A stretch of DNA of 64,000 bases, from positions 10,637 through 74,636 of the forward strand of contig JADJPH010000020.1 of the NCBI GenBank assembly GCA_016713335.1. Reading direction: 5' to 3'. How positions within the stretch are numbered: the stretch's first letter is position 1; every line of letters begins with the position of its first letter. This DNA comes from Candidatus Fredericiella danica. Its GTDB lineage: Bacteria; Chloroflexota; Anaerolineae; Caldilineales; Caldilineaceae. The notes beneath the pieces were generated by a model that worked only from the letters and a program-made list of their open reading frames with translations, did not search any database and was not told the DNA's origin. Positions 39,437 through 50,300 of this stretch are shown piece after piece. A program made the translations under genes and the position numbers.

Positions 39437-39466
39437 GCAACTTTGGGTTTGGGGGTTTGGACCGGC

Positions 39467-40774
39467 ATGCAAGAACACAAACAACTGGCGAGTGAAGCTT
39501 CCAACGGGGCAATTGCCACGCGCGATGCAAAACCGAGCCGTCAATACCGTGTATTGATGGTGGCGCCGACCAGTTTCTTCGCAGACTACGGGTGCCATGT
39601 GCGCATCCTGGAAGAAGCGCGTGTCCTGCAACGGTTGGGCCACCAGGTCACCATTGTGACCTATCGCAACGGGCGCGATCTCCCCGATCTCGACATACGC
39701 CGCACGCTCCCAATCCCCTGGCGCCAGCACTACGAAGTAGGCTCCAGCCGCCACAAAATTGTATTCGATGCGCTTCTTGGGGCGAAGACGCTCCAACTGC
39801 TGGCGCGCCGGCGCTTCGATGTCATCCATGCTCACTTGCACGAAGGTGCGCTGATCGCACAGGTCTTGGGCGGACTGTTCCGGATCCCTGTGCTCTTTGA
39901 CTTTCAGGGTAGCCTGACGGAGGAGATGATCGATCATCATTTCTTGACCCGTGCCGGCCGGCCCTATCGATGGCTTCGCCGGTTGGAAGAGCGGATCGAC
40001 CGGGCTGCGCCGATCATTTTCACCAGTTCTTCAAACGCAGAGAATGTACTTACGGGTGAATTTGGCTGTGAGCCGGAACGAATTCGCCCGCTCCCTGATT
40101 GCGTCAACACCCAGGAGTTTCGCCCGGCAACTTCATTCGATCCCGCGGAACTGGCGGCGCTGCGCCAGCGTTTAGGAGTGCCAGCCGGCGCGCGGGTCGT
40201 GGTCTATTTGGGTTTGCTTGCGGAGTACCAGGGTACACCCCACCTTCTGCAGGCGATGCAGCGTATCAAAACCACTCATCCAGACGTCTACTTATTGATG
40301 ATGGGATTTCCCGGCGTCGACTTTTACGCGGCGCGTGCCCAGGCGCTGGGGGTGGAAGATCGGGTCATTTTTACAGGACGAGTGTTTTATGAGCAGGCGC
40401 CACTCCACCTTGCATTGGGTGACGTGGCGGTGGCGCCAAAATTGAGTCTGACCGAGAGCGCGGGCAAGCTGCTGAACTATATGGCTGCTGCGCTGCCTAC
40501 CATCGCTTTTGACACCCCGGTGGCGCGCGAGTATCTGGGGGCGCACGGGGTCTTCGCAGAACGCGGCAGTGTTGACAGTCTGGCTGCCAAGCTGGCCGAC
40601 CTCATTGACAACAAGTCACTGGCTACCGTGCTGGGCGACCGCCTGCGACAGCGTGCTGTTGAGCACTTTGAGTGGCAGCGCGCCGGACTCCAGATCGTCG
40701 ACGCATACGATGAACTTGTGGAACGCCCATCCCGGCGGCGCCAGGCGGTAGCGCCGCCGGTGCCACAAGAGTAG
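39467..40774 (+). CDS. Glycosyltransferase family 4
   Basis: Intact GT-B enzyme of about 435 residues. V-L-M-V-A-P-T-S-F-F-A-D-Y-G-C-H-V-R near residue 30 is the acceptor-lobe loop, D-V-I-H-A-H-L-H-E-G-A is near 115, V-V-V-Y-L-G-L-L-A-E-Y-Q-G-T opens the donor lobe, and P-K-L-S-L-T-E-S-A-G-K-L-L-N-Y-M-A-A carries the donor-contacting region. ATG 39467 is the first start after the promoter-like element at 39408-39436. It leads the plus-strand half of the glycan island. Confidence 0.88.
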   Translation: MQEHKQLASEASNGAIATRDAKPSRQYRVLMVAPTSFFADYGCHVRILEEARVLQRLGHQVTIVTYRNGRDLPDLDIRRTLPIPWRQHYEVGSSRHKIVFDALLGAKTLQLLARRRFDVIHAHLHEGALIAQVLGGLFRIPVLFDFQGSLTEEMIDHHFLTRAGRPYRWLRRLEERIDRAAPIIFTSSSNAENVLTGEFGCEPERIRPLPDCVNTQEFRPATSFDPAELAALRQRLGVPAGARVVVYLGLLAEYQGTPHLLQAMQRIKTTHPDVYLLMMGFPGVDFYAARAQALGVEDRVIFTGRVFYEQAPLHLALGDVAVAPKLSLTESAGKLLNYMAAALPTIAFDTPVAREYLGAHGVFAERGSVDSLAAKLADLIDNKSLATVLGDRLRQRAVEHFEWQRAGLQIVDAYDELVERPSRRRQAVAPPVPQE

Positions 40775-40891
40775 ACAACGCAGCCGTTGAGGTCGATCGT
40801 GAAGTGCGTGGGTGGGGAAAAAGACACCTCATCCGTCTTGCGCGCAGGAATCTACTGCGCATAGGCGATTGTGTACTATAAGGAGCACACA

Positions 40892-42027
40892 ATGAAGCAG
40901 GTTCAACCTTTGAAGGTCATCTCCTGTGGTCTTCTCGTTGCCTTATTGCTGACCCTGTGGCCGGCGCAGATGGTGCGCGGGGCGGACGAGGCGGTGGATG
41001 CCGGCAAGTTCACACAATACAACGTGCAGGGGAGCCCCAAGAATCTTTTCCTTGAGACAGATAACCGGATCTGGTTCACGCTCCCCGCGGCGAATAAGAT
41101 CGGTCTGCTGACGGGTGTCGCTGTGAATGCTGCCAGCGCTGATGCCCCGGCATTGCAGTACTTTGACACCGGCGCCGGCACCACGCCCTACGATCTCGTC
41201 TACTACGATGGATTTATCTGGTTCACGTTGCTGGGCTCGAATCAGATCGGGCGTCTTAATCCGGCCAACGGCGTGATCAAGACTTATAACATCCCAACTG
41301 CCAACAGCGAGCCGACCGGCATCACTACGGGTGGGGGTACATCTGGTTCGTAGAGCGCAAGGGGGACAATCTCGGCAGGTTGACTCCAGGGACAGGCGCC
41401 ATCGCCGAGTATACGGACAAGAACAACACCGATGGCAATCTGGTCGACATGACCGGCGCAGAACTGGAAGACATTGCCTGGTCGGCCTATGGCCCCTGGT
41501 TCACGGGTCCAAAGTTCAAGACCTCAGTCGCTTACTACAAATACACTTCGAGCGCGGCGAACAAGTTTACCGGGGCGCCGGCCGGTAGCGGCTCGAATCC
41601 AACGCAGATCGTGACGGATGGGAGCACCACCGCCTTTCTTGCCGCGCGTGGTTTCAATCAGTTAGGGCGCTTTGACCCTGCCACGATGACGATCTGGTCG
41701 TTCTGCCGGTTGCCGGCGGTGCCGGACGCGACGAACGGCATCACCGGGATCTCGCTGCGTATCAATGCGCAGGGCACGCGTGAGATCTGGTTTACGCAGC
41801 CATCGGCCAATCAGGTCGGGCGCCAGTTGGTGGCTGCCAGCGGGAAATGTATGGGACAGATGGTGGCGCCGCTCCCAGTTGCTGCCAGTGCACCATGGGG
41901 AGTGACGTCGGATAGCGCCGGCAATGGCTGGTTCGCCGCCAGCGGCGCCAATCAGATCGTCGTCTGGCGCGCACCCTATTTTGATCGGGTGTTGAACGTG
42001 TCGTGGCTTGCACGCAATAATCTATAG
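40892..42027 (+). CDS. Secreted virginiamycin-B-lyase-like beta-propeller protein (one frame break)
   Basis: Exported protein of about 377 residues with a signal peptide (hydrophobic core residues 8-25, cleavage likely after V-R-G-A). Repeated blade motifs of the Vgb/SMP-30-like type recur: I-W-F-T-L-P-A-A-N-K-I-G, I-W-F-T-L-L-G-S-N-Q-I-G-R-L, I-W-F-V-E-R-K-G-D-N-L-G-R-L, F-N-Q-L-G-R-F and I-W-F-T-Q-P-S-A-N-Q-V-G-R. The frame shifts at the G-rich run 41331-41338; one extra G restores G-Y-I-W-F-V-E. AAGGAG precedes ATG 40892. True Vgb inactivates streptogramins, but this secreted form in a glycan island is more likely a binding protein. Confidence 0.75.
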
Positions 42028-42042
42028 CGGCTCGGAGGTGGC

Positions 42043-43575
42043 ATGAATCGACGGTATCTGGGGATCAATGGTAATACGTGGAGACGCGCTGCGCATCGTG
42101 GCGCGTCATCGGTTGGATTGTTTGTGCTGGTGTGCGCCCTCTTGATCAGCGGCGTGCTGCCCGTTTCGGCGGATCCGGATGCGCCATCGCGCATTTATGC
42201 GCCGCAGGTGTTGAGTTTCAAGTGCAACCTCATGCGTACGAAGACGCTGATGGGGCTGCAGGTGTATGGGGTGACCGGCAGCAAGAATCCGTACTATAAG
42301 GATATGATGGACAGTGGCGCCAGTTGGGTGCGCGTCGACCTTTCGTGGGCCGAAACTGAACCCACCAACACCACCCCAAAGGACTACGAGTGGTCGCATG
42401 CGGACAAAGTGGTGACGCTTGCGGTCGAACAATGCATCCCGATCGTCCTGACCGTTGGGACAAACCCGAGTTGGGCGGCGGATCAGGTGGCCGGTCCGCT
42501 CAAGGTCAGCAACGCGGAAATGGCGCAGTTTGTGGGCGCCCTGGTCGAACGTTATGACGGGGATGGCATCGACGATGCGCCCGGCGCACCCAGGGTGTTT
42601 GATTTCGAGTTCTACAATGAACCTGATCAGGGACCCGTCGGGACGTACGAACGGTGGGGCCTCTATGGCGCGCAGTATGCGGCGATGTTGAAGGCTGTGT
42701 ATCCAGCCGTAAAAGCTGCCAACCCGAAAGCGCAGGTGATCTTCGGAGGCCTCGCCTATGATTTCTTTACGGACCAGTCGGAGGACCCGGCGAATAACGG
42801 TCCCTTCGTGCGCAAGTTTCTGGATGATGTGCTAAAAGCAGGGGCCGGGCCGTATTTTGATGTGATGAACTTTCACTTCTATCCCCTGTTCGGCGGTTAC
42901 TGGACGGACGATTTCCCGAAGGACGGTCCAGGGCTGGTCGAGAAGACGGAGGCAATTCGGGCGGTCATGGCCAAATATGGCGTCACCAAGCCTGTGATCA
43001 TCACCGAAATGGGGTGGCATAACAACGAAAGTGCGGGGGTGCCGCATGGCAGCGACAAACTGCAGGTGCGGTATGTCGTGCAACTCTATGTGCAGGCGTT
43101 TGCCACCGATATCAAGGCTGCGGCGTGGTGGCCGCTTGGCGACGCTGGTGACCCTTACATCTATAACAGCGGGTTGGTCACCAACTACGAACTTGGCGCC
43201 CCCCAGCGTAAAAAAGCTTACGCTGCGTACCAGGTCTTCGTGCAGCGGATGGGCAGTGTCGAGTTTGTCAAAGAAGTCAAGAATAGCGACGACATCAAGG
43301 CTTATCGGTTTTATGACAAGGCCAATCAGCGCACCATGTACGTTGCGTGGACAAACCCGCGCGACAATACGAATGTGTGGGGTACGCCAACCAAGCCATA
43401 CGTGGACACCACGCGCACGACGGTTGTTGAGTTACCGGGCCGCAAAGTCACCGTTTATGATGCTTATTGGAACAAGGTCGCAACGGTCAGTGATGGCGAT
43501 GACGGCAAAGTGAACGGCAATGTACGCCCAACGATCAATGGTGACCCAAGATATATTGTTGTAGAGGAGCCATGA
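42043..43575 (+). CDS. Secreted clan GH-A glycoside hydrolase-like protein
   Basis: Intact 510-residue exported protein. The signal peptide lies at residues 20-44. The TIM barrel has W-V-R-V-D-L-S-W near residue 95, the acid/base F-Y-N-E-P-D near 190 and the nucleophile V-I-I-T-E-M-G-W-H near 327, the two-glutamate arrangement of clan GH-A, closest in feel to GH39/GH5-like barrels. A beta-rich C-terminal domain follows from about 400. It overlaps the next gene by ATGA, so the two hydrolase-like proteins are co-translated. Likely substrate: the polysaccharide made or exported by this island, or environmental glycans. Confidence 0.8.
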   Translation: MNRRYLGINGNTWRRAAHRGASSVGLFVLVCALLISGVLPVSADPDAPSRIYAPQVLSFKCNLMRTKTLMGLQVYGVTGSKNPYYKDMMDSGASWVRVDLSWAETEPTNTTPKDYEWSHADKVVTLAVEQCIPIVLTVGTNPSWAADQVAGPLKVSNAEMAQFVGALVERYDGDGIDDAPGAPRVFDFEFYNEPDQGPVGTYERWGLYGAQYAAMLKAVYPAVKAANPKAQVIFGGLAYDFFTDQSEDPANNGPFVRKFLDDVLKAGAGPYFDVMNFHFYPLFGGYWTDDFPKDGPGLVEKTEAIRAVMAKYGVTKPVIITEMGWHNNESAGVPHGSDKLQVRYVVQLYVQAFATDIKAAAWWPLGDAGDPYIYNSGLVTNYELGAPQRKKAYAAYQVFVQRMGSVEFVKEVKNSDDIKAYRFYDKANQRTMYVAWTNPRDNTNVWGTPTKPYVDTTRTTVVELPGRKVTVYDAYWNKVATVSDGDDGKVNGNVRPTINGDPRYIVVEEP

Positions 43576-45133
43576 AGCAACTACGACCTTCGTGTTTGTC
43601 TGCCCTGCCTTCGATCCGGCGCGCTATTTGGGCGCCGGCTGCAGGCGCCATCACTGCACTTGTCTTGATGCTGCCCACGATTGCGTACGGCCAGGACACC
43701 ACACCGGCTACGGTTGACGCCACCACACCGTTGTGCCGGTTGGGCGTCAACGCCGCAAGCGATCCCATTGAGAAGTTCGACATTGCTCAGTTGCGCACCG
43801 GCTTCTATATCGACTATTCAGCGGATGCGTCGCCGGTGCATCCCAATGGCGCCGAGTATATGCCCATCATTGGGCTGGAGCAGATTCAGCGCGGCAAGGA
43901 CGATTACGCCTATCATCCCAATGGGGCTGCGCTTGATGCCGCAATCGCGGCCAATCTCGGCGCCACCTGGATCATTGGCAACGAACCGGACCGGCGCTAC
44001 TATCAGAATGACATGGAACCGGCGGCCTATGCCCGCGCCTACCATGACCTCTACCGGTTGCTCAAGTCGAAGGATCCGAATGCAACCGTGCTTGCGGGGG
44101 CCATTGTCCAACCGACCCCGTTGCGCCTGCAGTATCTCGATCTGGTGCTGCGCGCCTATGTCGCAAAGTATCGTGAGCCAATGCCCGTCGACGGCTGGGC
44201 AATTCATAACTTTATCTTGAATGAGCGAAGCTGTGAGTACTATCTGGATCCGGCGCATCGGCCACCAGATTATGACGGACCCGAGCCTTATAACGGCGCC
44301 TACGTTTGCTGGGGGCGGACATTCCCCCCGGCGTCAGCGCCACAGATGGACTGGTGATCCATCTGAATGAACTTGACAAGACCGGCGACATCAATTTCTT
44401 CAAAGATCAAATCGTGCGGTTTCGCCAGTGGATGGCCGACCGCGGTTATGCCAACAAGCCTTTGTTTGTCACTGAATTCGGGATCCTGATGCCCGAAGAT
44501 CGTGGGTTTCCGCCCGCGCGCGTAAGCCAATATCTGAGCGACAGTTTCAGTTACTTACTGACTGCCACCGATCCGCGTCTGGGGTTTTCTGCAGATGGGC
44601 GGCGTTTGGTGCAGCGCTTTGCGTGGTATAGCACGTACGACGCAACCCACAATGGGAGCCTTTTCCAAAGCGCAAGCCCGTCTGGCGCGGGGGGACCCTA
44701 TGTGCTCTCGTCGATCGGGCAAACCTTTAAGGATGTCGCCGCTGCACAAGCTTTGACGCAGTCTCCGCAGTTGATGTCGCTTGAGCTTGAACCGGGCGCA
44801 CCATTGGCCGTGGACGGAAAAACGAACTTTACCCTGAAGGCGACCGTTGGGAATTCCGGTAGTGCCTTGACCCCTGTCAACGTGACCGTCCGTTTCTACT
44901 TGGGGGATCCGGCGGCCGGTGGCGTCAAGATCGGGAACGATCAGGTTGTGCAGGTCTCCGGTTGTGGCGACACCGCCGTAGCAACGGTGCTCTGGAAAGA
45001 CGTGAACCCATCGGAAAGCGGCAAACGCGTCTACGCCGAGATGGTCTACAGTGGGCAGACCACCAAGACCTACCAGTCGCTCTTCTTTGCCACCACACGC
45101 CTGTATCTGGGCGAAGTGTTCCGCGTGCCATAA
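43572..45133 (+). CDS. Second secreted clan GH-A-like protein with C-terminal CARDB-like domain (one frame break)
   Basis: About 520 residues after joining two frames at the G5 run 44311-44315, where one extra G restores C-W-G-A-D-I. Signal peptide at residues 15-38. The barrel shows W-I-I-G-N-E-P-D-R-R (acid/base Glu) near 138 and L-F-V-T-E-F-G-I-L (nucleophile Glu) near 295, like its upstream neighbour but otherwise divergent. From about 400, L-E-P-G-A-P-L-A-V-D-G and V-T-V-R-F-Y-L-G-D resemble a CARDB-type beta domain used for cell-surface attachment. Coupled to the previous gene by ATGA. Confidence 0.75.
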
Positions 45134-45215
45134 GGATCAGGGGAATGGCAGTTTGTGACGCATTCTGCACCGGCGCAATTGCCATTCCTTCTCCCCTCTG
45201 CTATCCTGTTCTGCT

Positions 45216-46070
45216 GTGCAAACGACGTCCTCTGCTTCCACCCGTGCGCCTCGCCTTTCGATGTGGGCGCGACTGCGTGAAATCTGGCGCTATCGAGAAC
45301 TGATTCGAAATCTAGTCGTCAGTGAGCTCAAGACGCGCTACAAGAACAGCGTATTTGGCTTCTTTTGGAGCCTGCTCAATCCGCTGGGCATGATGCTTGT
45401 CTTCACCTTTGTCTTTGGTTTTCTGACGCCCAACGTTCAAATTGAGCGGTATCCCCTCTTTCTGTTGACGGGTCTCCTGCCCTGGAACTATTTCTCGGCC
45501 AGTGTCCAGGGCGGTCTTCATAGCGTGGTCGCCAATAGCAACCTGGTGAAGAAGGTCTATTTCCCGCGGGGCGTCCTGCCGATTGCCACGGTCTTAAGCC
45601 AGCTTATCAACTTTCTGTTGGCCTTCATCGTGCTCTTTGGGGCATTGTTGATCTTCCAGCGGCAATTTAGCCCGTGGCTGTGGACCTTGCCGTTTGTGAT
45701 CCTGATTCAGACGGTCTTCACGATTGGCGTGGCATTAACGCTGAGCACGCTGAATGTCTTTTACCGTGATACCGCCATGATCATGGATGTCGTGATGCTG
45801 GGCTGGTTCTTTCTGACGCCGGTATTTTATTCGGCGGGGATCCTACCGAACTCGGTCACGATCGCCGGTATCACGTTTGATCCCCAGCGTCTCCTCTACA
45901 TCGTCAATCCGATGGCCTCCTTGATCAACATCTATCGCGATTTGCTCTACTGGGGATATCGCACGGATATCGACTTTTTTGTGCGCACTGCGATCACCGC
46001 GCTGTTGGTTTTCGGCTTTGGGTTCTGGTTCTTTGTTCGCTACAGTGAGCGCTTTGGTGAGGAACTGTAA
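45216..46070 (+). CDS. wzm: ABC-2 type polysaccharide export permease (Wzm/TagG-like)
   Basis: Inner-membrane permease of an ABC exporter for lipid-linked polysaccharide. Intact 284 residues with six helices; the N-terminal amphipathic helix (Y-R-E-L-I-R-N-L-V-V-S-E-L-K-T-R-Y-K-N-S) and W-S-L-L-N-P-L are hallmarks of the Wzm/TagG/KpsM group, as is F-Y-R-D-T in the re-entrant region. The frame opens with GTG at 45216; ATG 45261 (M-W-A-R-L-R) is an alternative. It is followed by the matching ATPase 42 bp downstream. Confidence 0.9.
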   Translation: MQTTSSASTRAPRLSMWARLREIWRYRELIRNLVVSELKTRYKNSVFGFFWSLLNPLGMMLVFTFVFGFLTPNVQIERYPLFLLTGLLPWNYFSASVQGGLHSVVANSNLVKKVYFPRGVLPIATVLSQLINFLLAFIVLFGALLIFQRQFSPWLWTLPFVILIQTVFTIGVALTLSTLNVFYRDTAMIMDVVMLGWFFLTPVFYSAGILPNSVTIAGITFDPQRLLYIVNPMASLINIYRDLLYWGYRTDIDFFVRTAITALLVFGFGFWFFVRYSERFGEEL

Positions 46071-46112
46071 TGCGAGGCGCCCAGTTTGTAGTTGCCGCAG
46101 GATGGAATTGAA

Positions 46113-47376
46113 ATGCCCGCGTTTCGCAGTGAGCATGTGATCCCCGGTCAACCCCTGGTGGAGATGCACCACGTGGCGCGCCGTTTCATCAAGCGCCGCG
46201 ACCGGCACCGATCGTTTCAAGATCGGTTTATCCGGCTCTTGAGCCGGCGCAATGTGGAGCATGAGGAGTTCTGGCCGCTGCGCGATGTTTCATTGGTGTT
46301 ACGGCCGGGCGAATCGCTGGGTGTCGTCGGGCCAAATGGCGCCGGCAAGAGCACGTTGCTGAAACTGGTCACCGGCATCCTCCCGCCAACCAGTGGCGAC
46401 CTGGTCGTGAATGGGCGGGTCTGCTCCTTGTTGGAGCTGGGTGCAGGCTTTCAGCCTGACCTGACGGGGCGCGAGAACATCTATTTGAATGGCTCTATCT
46501 ATGGGCTGACCCGCGCCGAAATGAACGCTCGGGTCGACCGGATCGTCGATTTTGCGGAGTTGGGTGACTTTATCGACACCCCGGTGAAGCACTATTCATC
46601 CGGCATGTATGTGCGACTCGGCTTTGCGGTTGCCATCAATACGGATCCCGACCTGTTGCTGGTTGATGAAGTGCTGGCCGTGGGTGACGCATCATTCCAA
46701 CACAAATGCCTTGCCGCGATCCAGGATTACCGCGCCGCCGGCGGCACCCTGCTGCTGGTCAGTCACGACTTGAATGCGATTCAATCCACTTGCACCCATG
46801 CGGTCTGGTTGGAACATGGCCTGCTGCAAGCGGAGGGTGCACCAATTGATGTGGTCATGGCGTATCTTGCGGAGATGGCCCGCAAGGAAGATGTTGCCCG
46901 CAGCGAACGCGAGGGCGCCGGCGGCGTTGCCGAACCCGTGATGCCTGGACGGTGGGGCAATGGCGCCATCCGCATCACGCGTCGAGTTATGGGATGAAAC
47001 CGGGGCGACGCACAATACATTCAAGACCGGTTCACCCTTCGAGGTGCGCATCCATTTTCATGCGCGGGTTCCGGTGCAACGTCCTGTCTTTGGTCTCGCA
47101 GTTTACCATGAGAACGGCGCACACGTCAGCGGTCCCAATACGCGGTTCGGCGGGCTGGAGATACCCGCGGTCGAAGGCTCTGGTGTGGTAACCTATCGGA
47201 TTGACGAGCTACCTTTGCTTGAGGGCCGATACCGCCTGTCTGTAGCGGCGGTCGATGCCGTCAGTGATGAAGTCTATGACTACCAGGATCGCCTCTTCCA
47301 ATTTCACGTCTACCCGGACACCCTGGCGGAACGTTACGGTTTGGTGACGCTTGGCGGGGCCTGGTCACTTGATTAA
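46113..47376 (+). CDS. wzt: ABC exporter ATPase with C-terminal Wzt-type glycan-binding domain (one frame break)
   Basis: ATPase partner of the permease at 45216-46070. Walker A G-P-N-G-A-G-K-S-T near residue 80, the TagH/Wzt-type L-L-E-L-G-A-G-F-Q-P-D-L-T-G-R-E-N-I-Y, the signature Y-S-S-G-M-Y-V-R-L, and Walker B L-L-L-V-D-E-V-L-A-V-G-D are all present. A frame change near 46975 joins I-R-I-T to R-V-E-L-W-D-E-T-G and the immunoglobulin-like Wzt C-terminal domain of about 130 residues, which in O9a-type systems recognises the finished chain end. Its presence suggests export of a terminated O-antigen-like polymer. ATG 46113 is preferred. Confidence 0.9.
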
Positions 47377-47384
47377 GAGTCCAC

Positions 47385-50300
47385 ATGGCCATTACATTCG
47401 ATGCCAACTACTATGCACATGGTTGTGGTCGCCCCTATCAACGCGACGGGCTGTGGCTGGCGCAATTCGGCGCCGTAGCCGACCGCATCGTACGTGATCT
47501 TGAACCCCAAAGCGTGCTGGATGTGGGGTGCGCCTACGGTCTGCTGGTGGAGACACTGCGCGAGCGTGGCGTAGATGCATACGGCATCGACGTCTCCGAG
47601 TACGCGATCAGCCAGGCGGCGCCCGTTGTGCAGCCCTATGTGCACGTGGGTTCGGCGGTGGAGCCGTTTGGCCGGACCTATGACCTGATCGTGACGATCG
47701 AGGTGCTGGAACACTTACCCCCGGAACAAGCGGAACCTGCGATCGCCAATATCTGCCGCCACACCGACGACGTGCTCTTCTCTTCGTCGCCGCTTGACTA
47801 CAGCGAAATCACCCATTTCAATGTACAGCCCCCTGAGATATGGGCCCGCCACTTCGCCAATCAGGGCTTCTATCGCGATGTCGACTTTGACGCCAGTTTC
47901 ATTACGCCCTGGGCTGCCCGCTTTCGCCGGCTGAGCGGCCCCGTGGCGAATATTGTCACGGCGTATGAGCGTCGCTTCTGGCAACTTCAGCAAGCGAGCC
48001 AGGCACGCCGGCAGTTGAATGTGCAGCAGCGGAATGAATTGGCGCAGCATGAATTCAACAACCGGGAACTTGCTGCGGAAGTGGCACAGTTGCGCGAGCA
48101 GGTGGAGCGGCTGCGCAGCCAGAATCAGGAACTTCAGGCCGACCGGATCAATCTACAGGCGCTTGAATATAGCTTTGGTGGGCGTATGTTGCGCAAGGCG
48201 CAGGGCATGCGCGCCGCGCTGGCGCCTCCTCAGTCCATGCGTGATCAGGTGCTTGACGACTTCTTGCAGCGCTTCATCCTGCGGCGTAAGCAAATCGGCC
48301 CTGCCCAGCCTGGGATCCCGTTATCGGTCACACCCATCGAGCCGCGGGCGCCATTGGCGCCCCATACGGCTGCAGTGGACATTGTGATCTGTGTGCACAA
48401 TGCGTTACACGACGTGGAGAGCTGTCTGGAGTCGGTCGCAGCGCACACGAATGCGCCTTACCATTTGATCCTGATCGATGATGGCAGCGATGCCCCCACG
48501 CGAGATTTTCTGGCGCAGTACGCGGCTTCGCATGCGGTGACGTTGGTGCGCAATGAGCAGGCCGGTGGGTATGGCCGTGCGGCAGCGCAAGGGCTGCACC
48601 TCCACCGCACCCTTCACCCTTTTGCTTAACAGCGATACGATCGTCACATCAGGCTGGCTTGACCGCATGCTGGCCTGCATGGAGTCAGCCCCGCAGATTG
48701 GGCTGGTGGGACCTCTGTCCAACACGGCGTCCTGGCAATCGATCCCGCTGATCGAAGAAAACGGCGACTGGGCGACAAACTCCCTGCCGGCGGGTGTCAC
48801 CATCGAGGAAATGGGTGCGCGTGGCCGCTTATTCCGGGCGCCTTTACCCAACGATCCCGCTGCTCAATGGCTTCTGTTTCTTTGTCCGGCGCAAAGTCGT
48901 TGACGCGATCGGTCTCTTCGACGAGGAGAATTTTGGCGCCGGTTATGGGGAAGAGGATGACTTCGTGCTGCGCGCCCGTGCGGCTGGGTGGCAGGCGGCG
49001 TTGGCCGACGATGCCTACGTCTATCACGCACAGTCGAAGAGCTATTCTCATGAACGGCGCCGTCAACTGGCCGAGCGTGCGGGTAAGTTGCTGGTTGCGA
49101 AACATGGCCAGGCCGTACTCGATGCGAGCGTGGCACTGGCGCATCATGGCCGGGTGTTCGAGGGCATTCGGGCGCGCGCAGGGGTGTTGCACGAGCGGGC
49201 AAGGTACCTCGAACTGGGACGCGAGCGCTTTGGTGGGCGCAAAGTGCTCTTTGTTTTGCCAGTCGCGGACCCGGGTGGCGGTGGCAACGTCGTGATCGAC
49301 GAGGCGCTCGCCATGCAGCAGATGGGCGTCGAAGTGGCGCTCTTTAACAGCCTGGAGCACCGTGAGCGCTTCTCGCGCAATTTTCCAAGTGCGGATCTGC
49401 CGGTCATCTATGGCGAACCGGCTGACCTGGGCGCTTTGGGCGCCGCCTACGATGCCGTCGTGGCAACGCTCAACACCTCCGTCGCCTGGCTGCAGCACAT
49501 CCAGCCGCAGCAGGGCGCCCCCGTGCTGGGGTATTATGTGCAGGACTTTGAGCCTTATATGTATCAGGCTGAGACGCCTGAGTATGCCCGCGCACTGGCT
49601 TCCTACACGCTGATCCCAGATTTGGTGCGCCTCACCAAGACCGAATGGAACCGGCAGGAAGTGCGCCAACAGGCGGGCGTCGACTGCGTGGTGGTGGGAC
49701 CGAGCGCCAACATCGACCTCTTCCGGCCGCGGACCGAAGGGGGCGTCAGACCGCTGCGGGTGGCGGCGATGGTGCGTCCGGCGTCGTACTACCGATCGCC
49801 CTGGCTCACCATGGAACTACTGCGGCAACTGGTGGCGCGGTATGGCGATGCCGTCGAGGTGGTCGTGTTTGGCGTGGAGACCAACGATCCGGGCTTCGCC
49901 CTGCTGCCACAAGATTTCAAATTCACCCTGGCCGGAGTCATCAACCAGCGCAAGGTGGCGCGTCTGCTCAGCGAGGTCGACATCTTTGTCGATTTCTCGA
50001 CGCATCAGGCGATGGGGTTGACGGCAATGGAAGCGATGGCCTGCGGTGACGCGGTCATTGTGCCAAGCGTCGGGGCGGGCAGCTTTGCGCGCCATGGGCA
50101 GAATTGTCTCATGGTGAACCCGCAATCGCAGCAGGATTGCTGGCAACGCGTTGTGCCGGCTGGTCGAAGATGAGGCGCTGCGGCGAAGCTTGCAGACACG
50201 CGCCATCTACGATATCTGTGAGTGCTATGTTGAGCGCCCCGCCTTCAACTTCTTGAGTGCACTCTTCCCGGCGCCGGGCGCCGGGCGTGCGTTGCCATGA
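47385..50300 (+). CDS. Methyltransferase/GT2/GT4 fusion protein (frame breaks)
   Basis: About 970 residues. Residues 1-200 are a class I SAM-dependent methyltransferase: V-L-D-V-G-C-A-Y-G-L-L, Y-G-I-D-V-S-E and V-T-I-E-V-L-E-H-L-P. Residues 200-270 form a coiled coil (L-R-E-Q-V-E-R-L-R-S-Q-N-Q-E-L). A GT2 domain follows (D-I-V-I-C-V-H-N, I-L-I-D-D-G-S-D, L-L-N-S-D-T, Y-G-E-E-D-D-F), then a GT4 domain (V-L-P-V-A-D-P-G-G-G-G-N-V-V, Y-Y-V-Q-D-F-E-P). Methyltransferase to GT2 start is one open frame, as is GT2 end to GT4; breaks lie near 48600, 48840 and 50155. The layout recalls Wbd-type enzymes that polymerise and cap O-antigen, fitting the Wzt neighbour. Its stop overlaps the next ATG. Confidence 0.85.
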
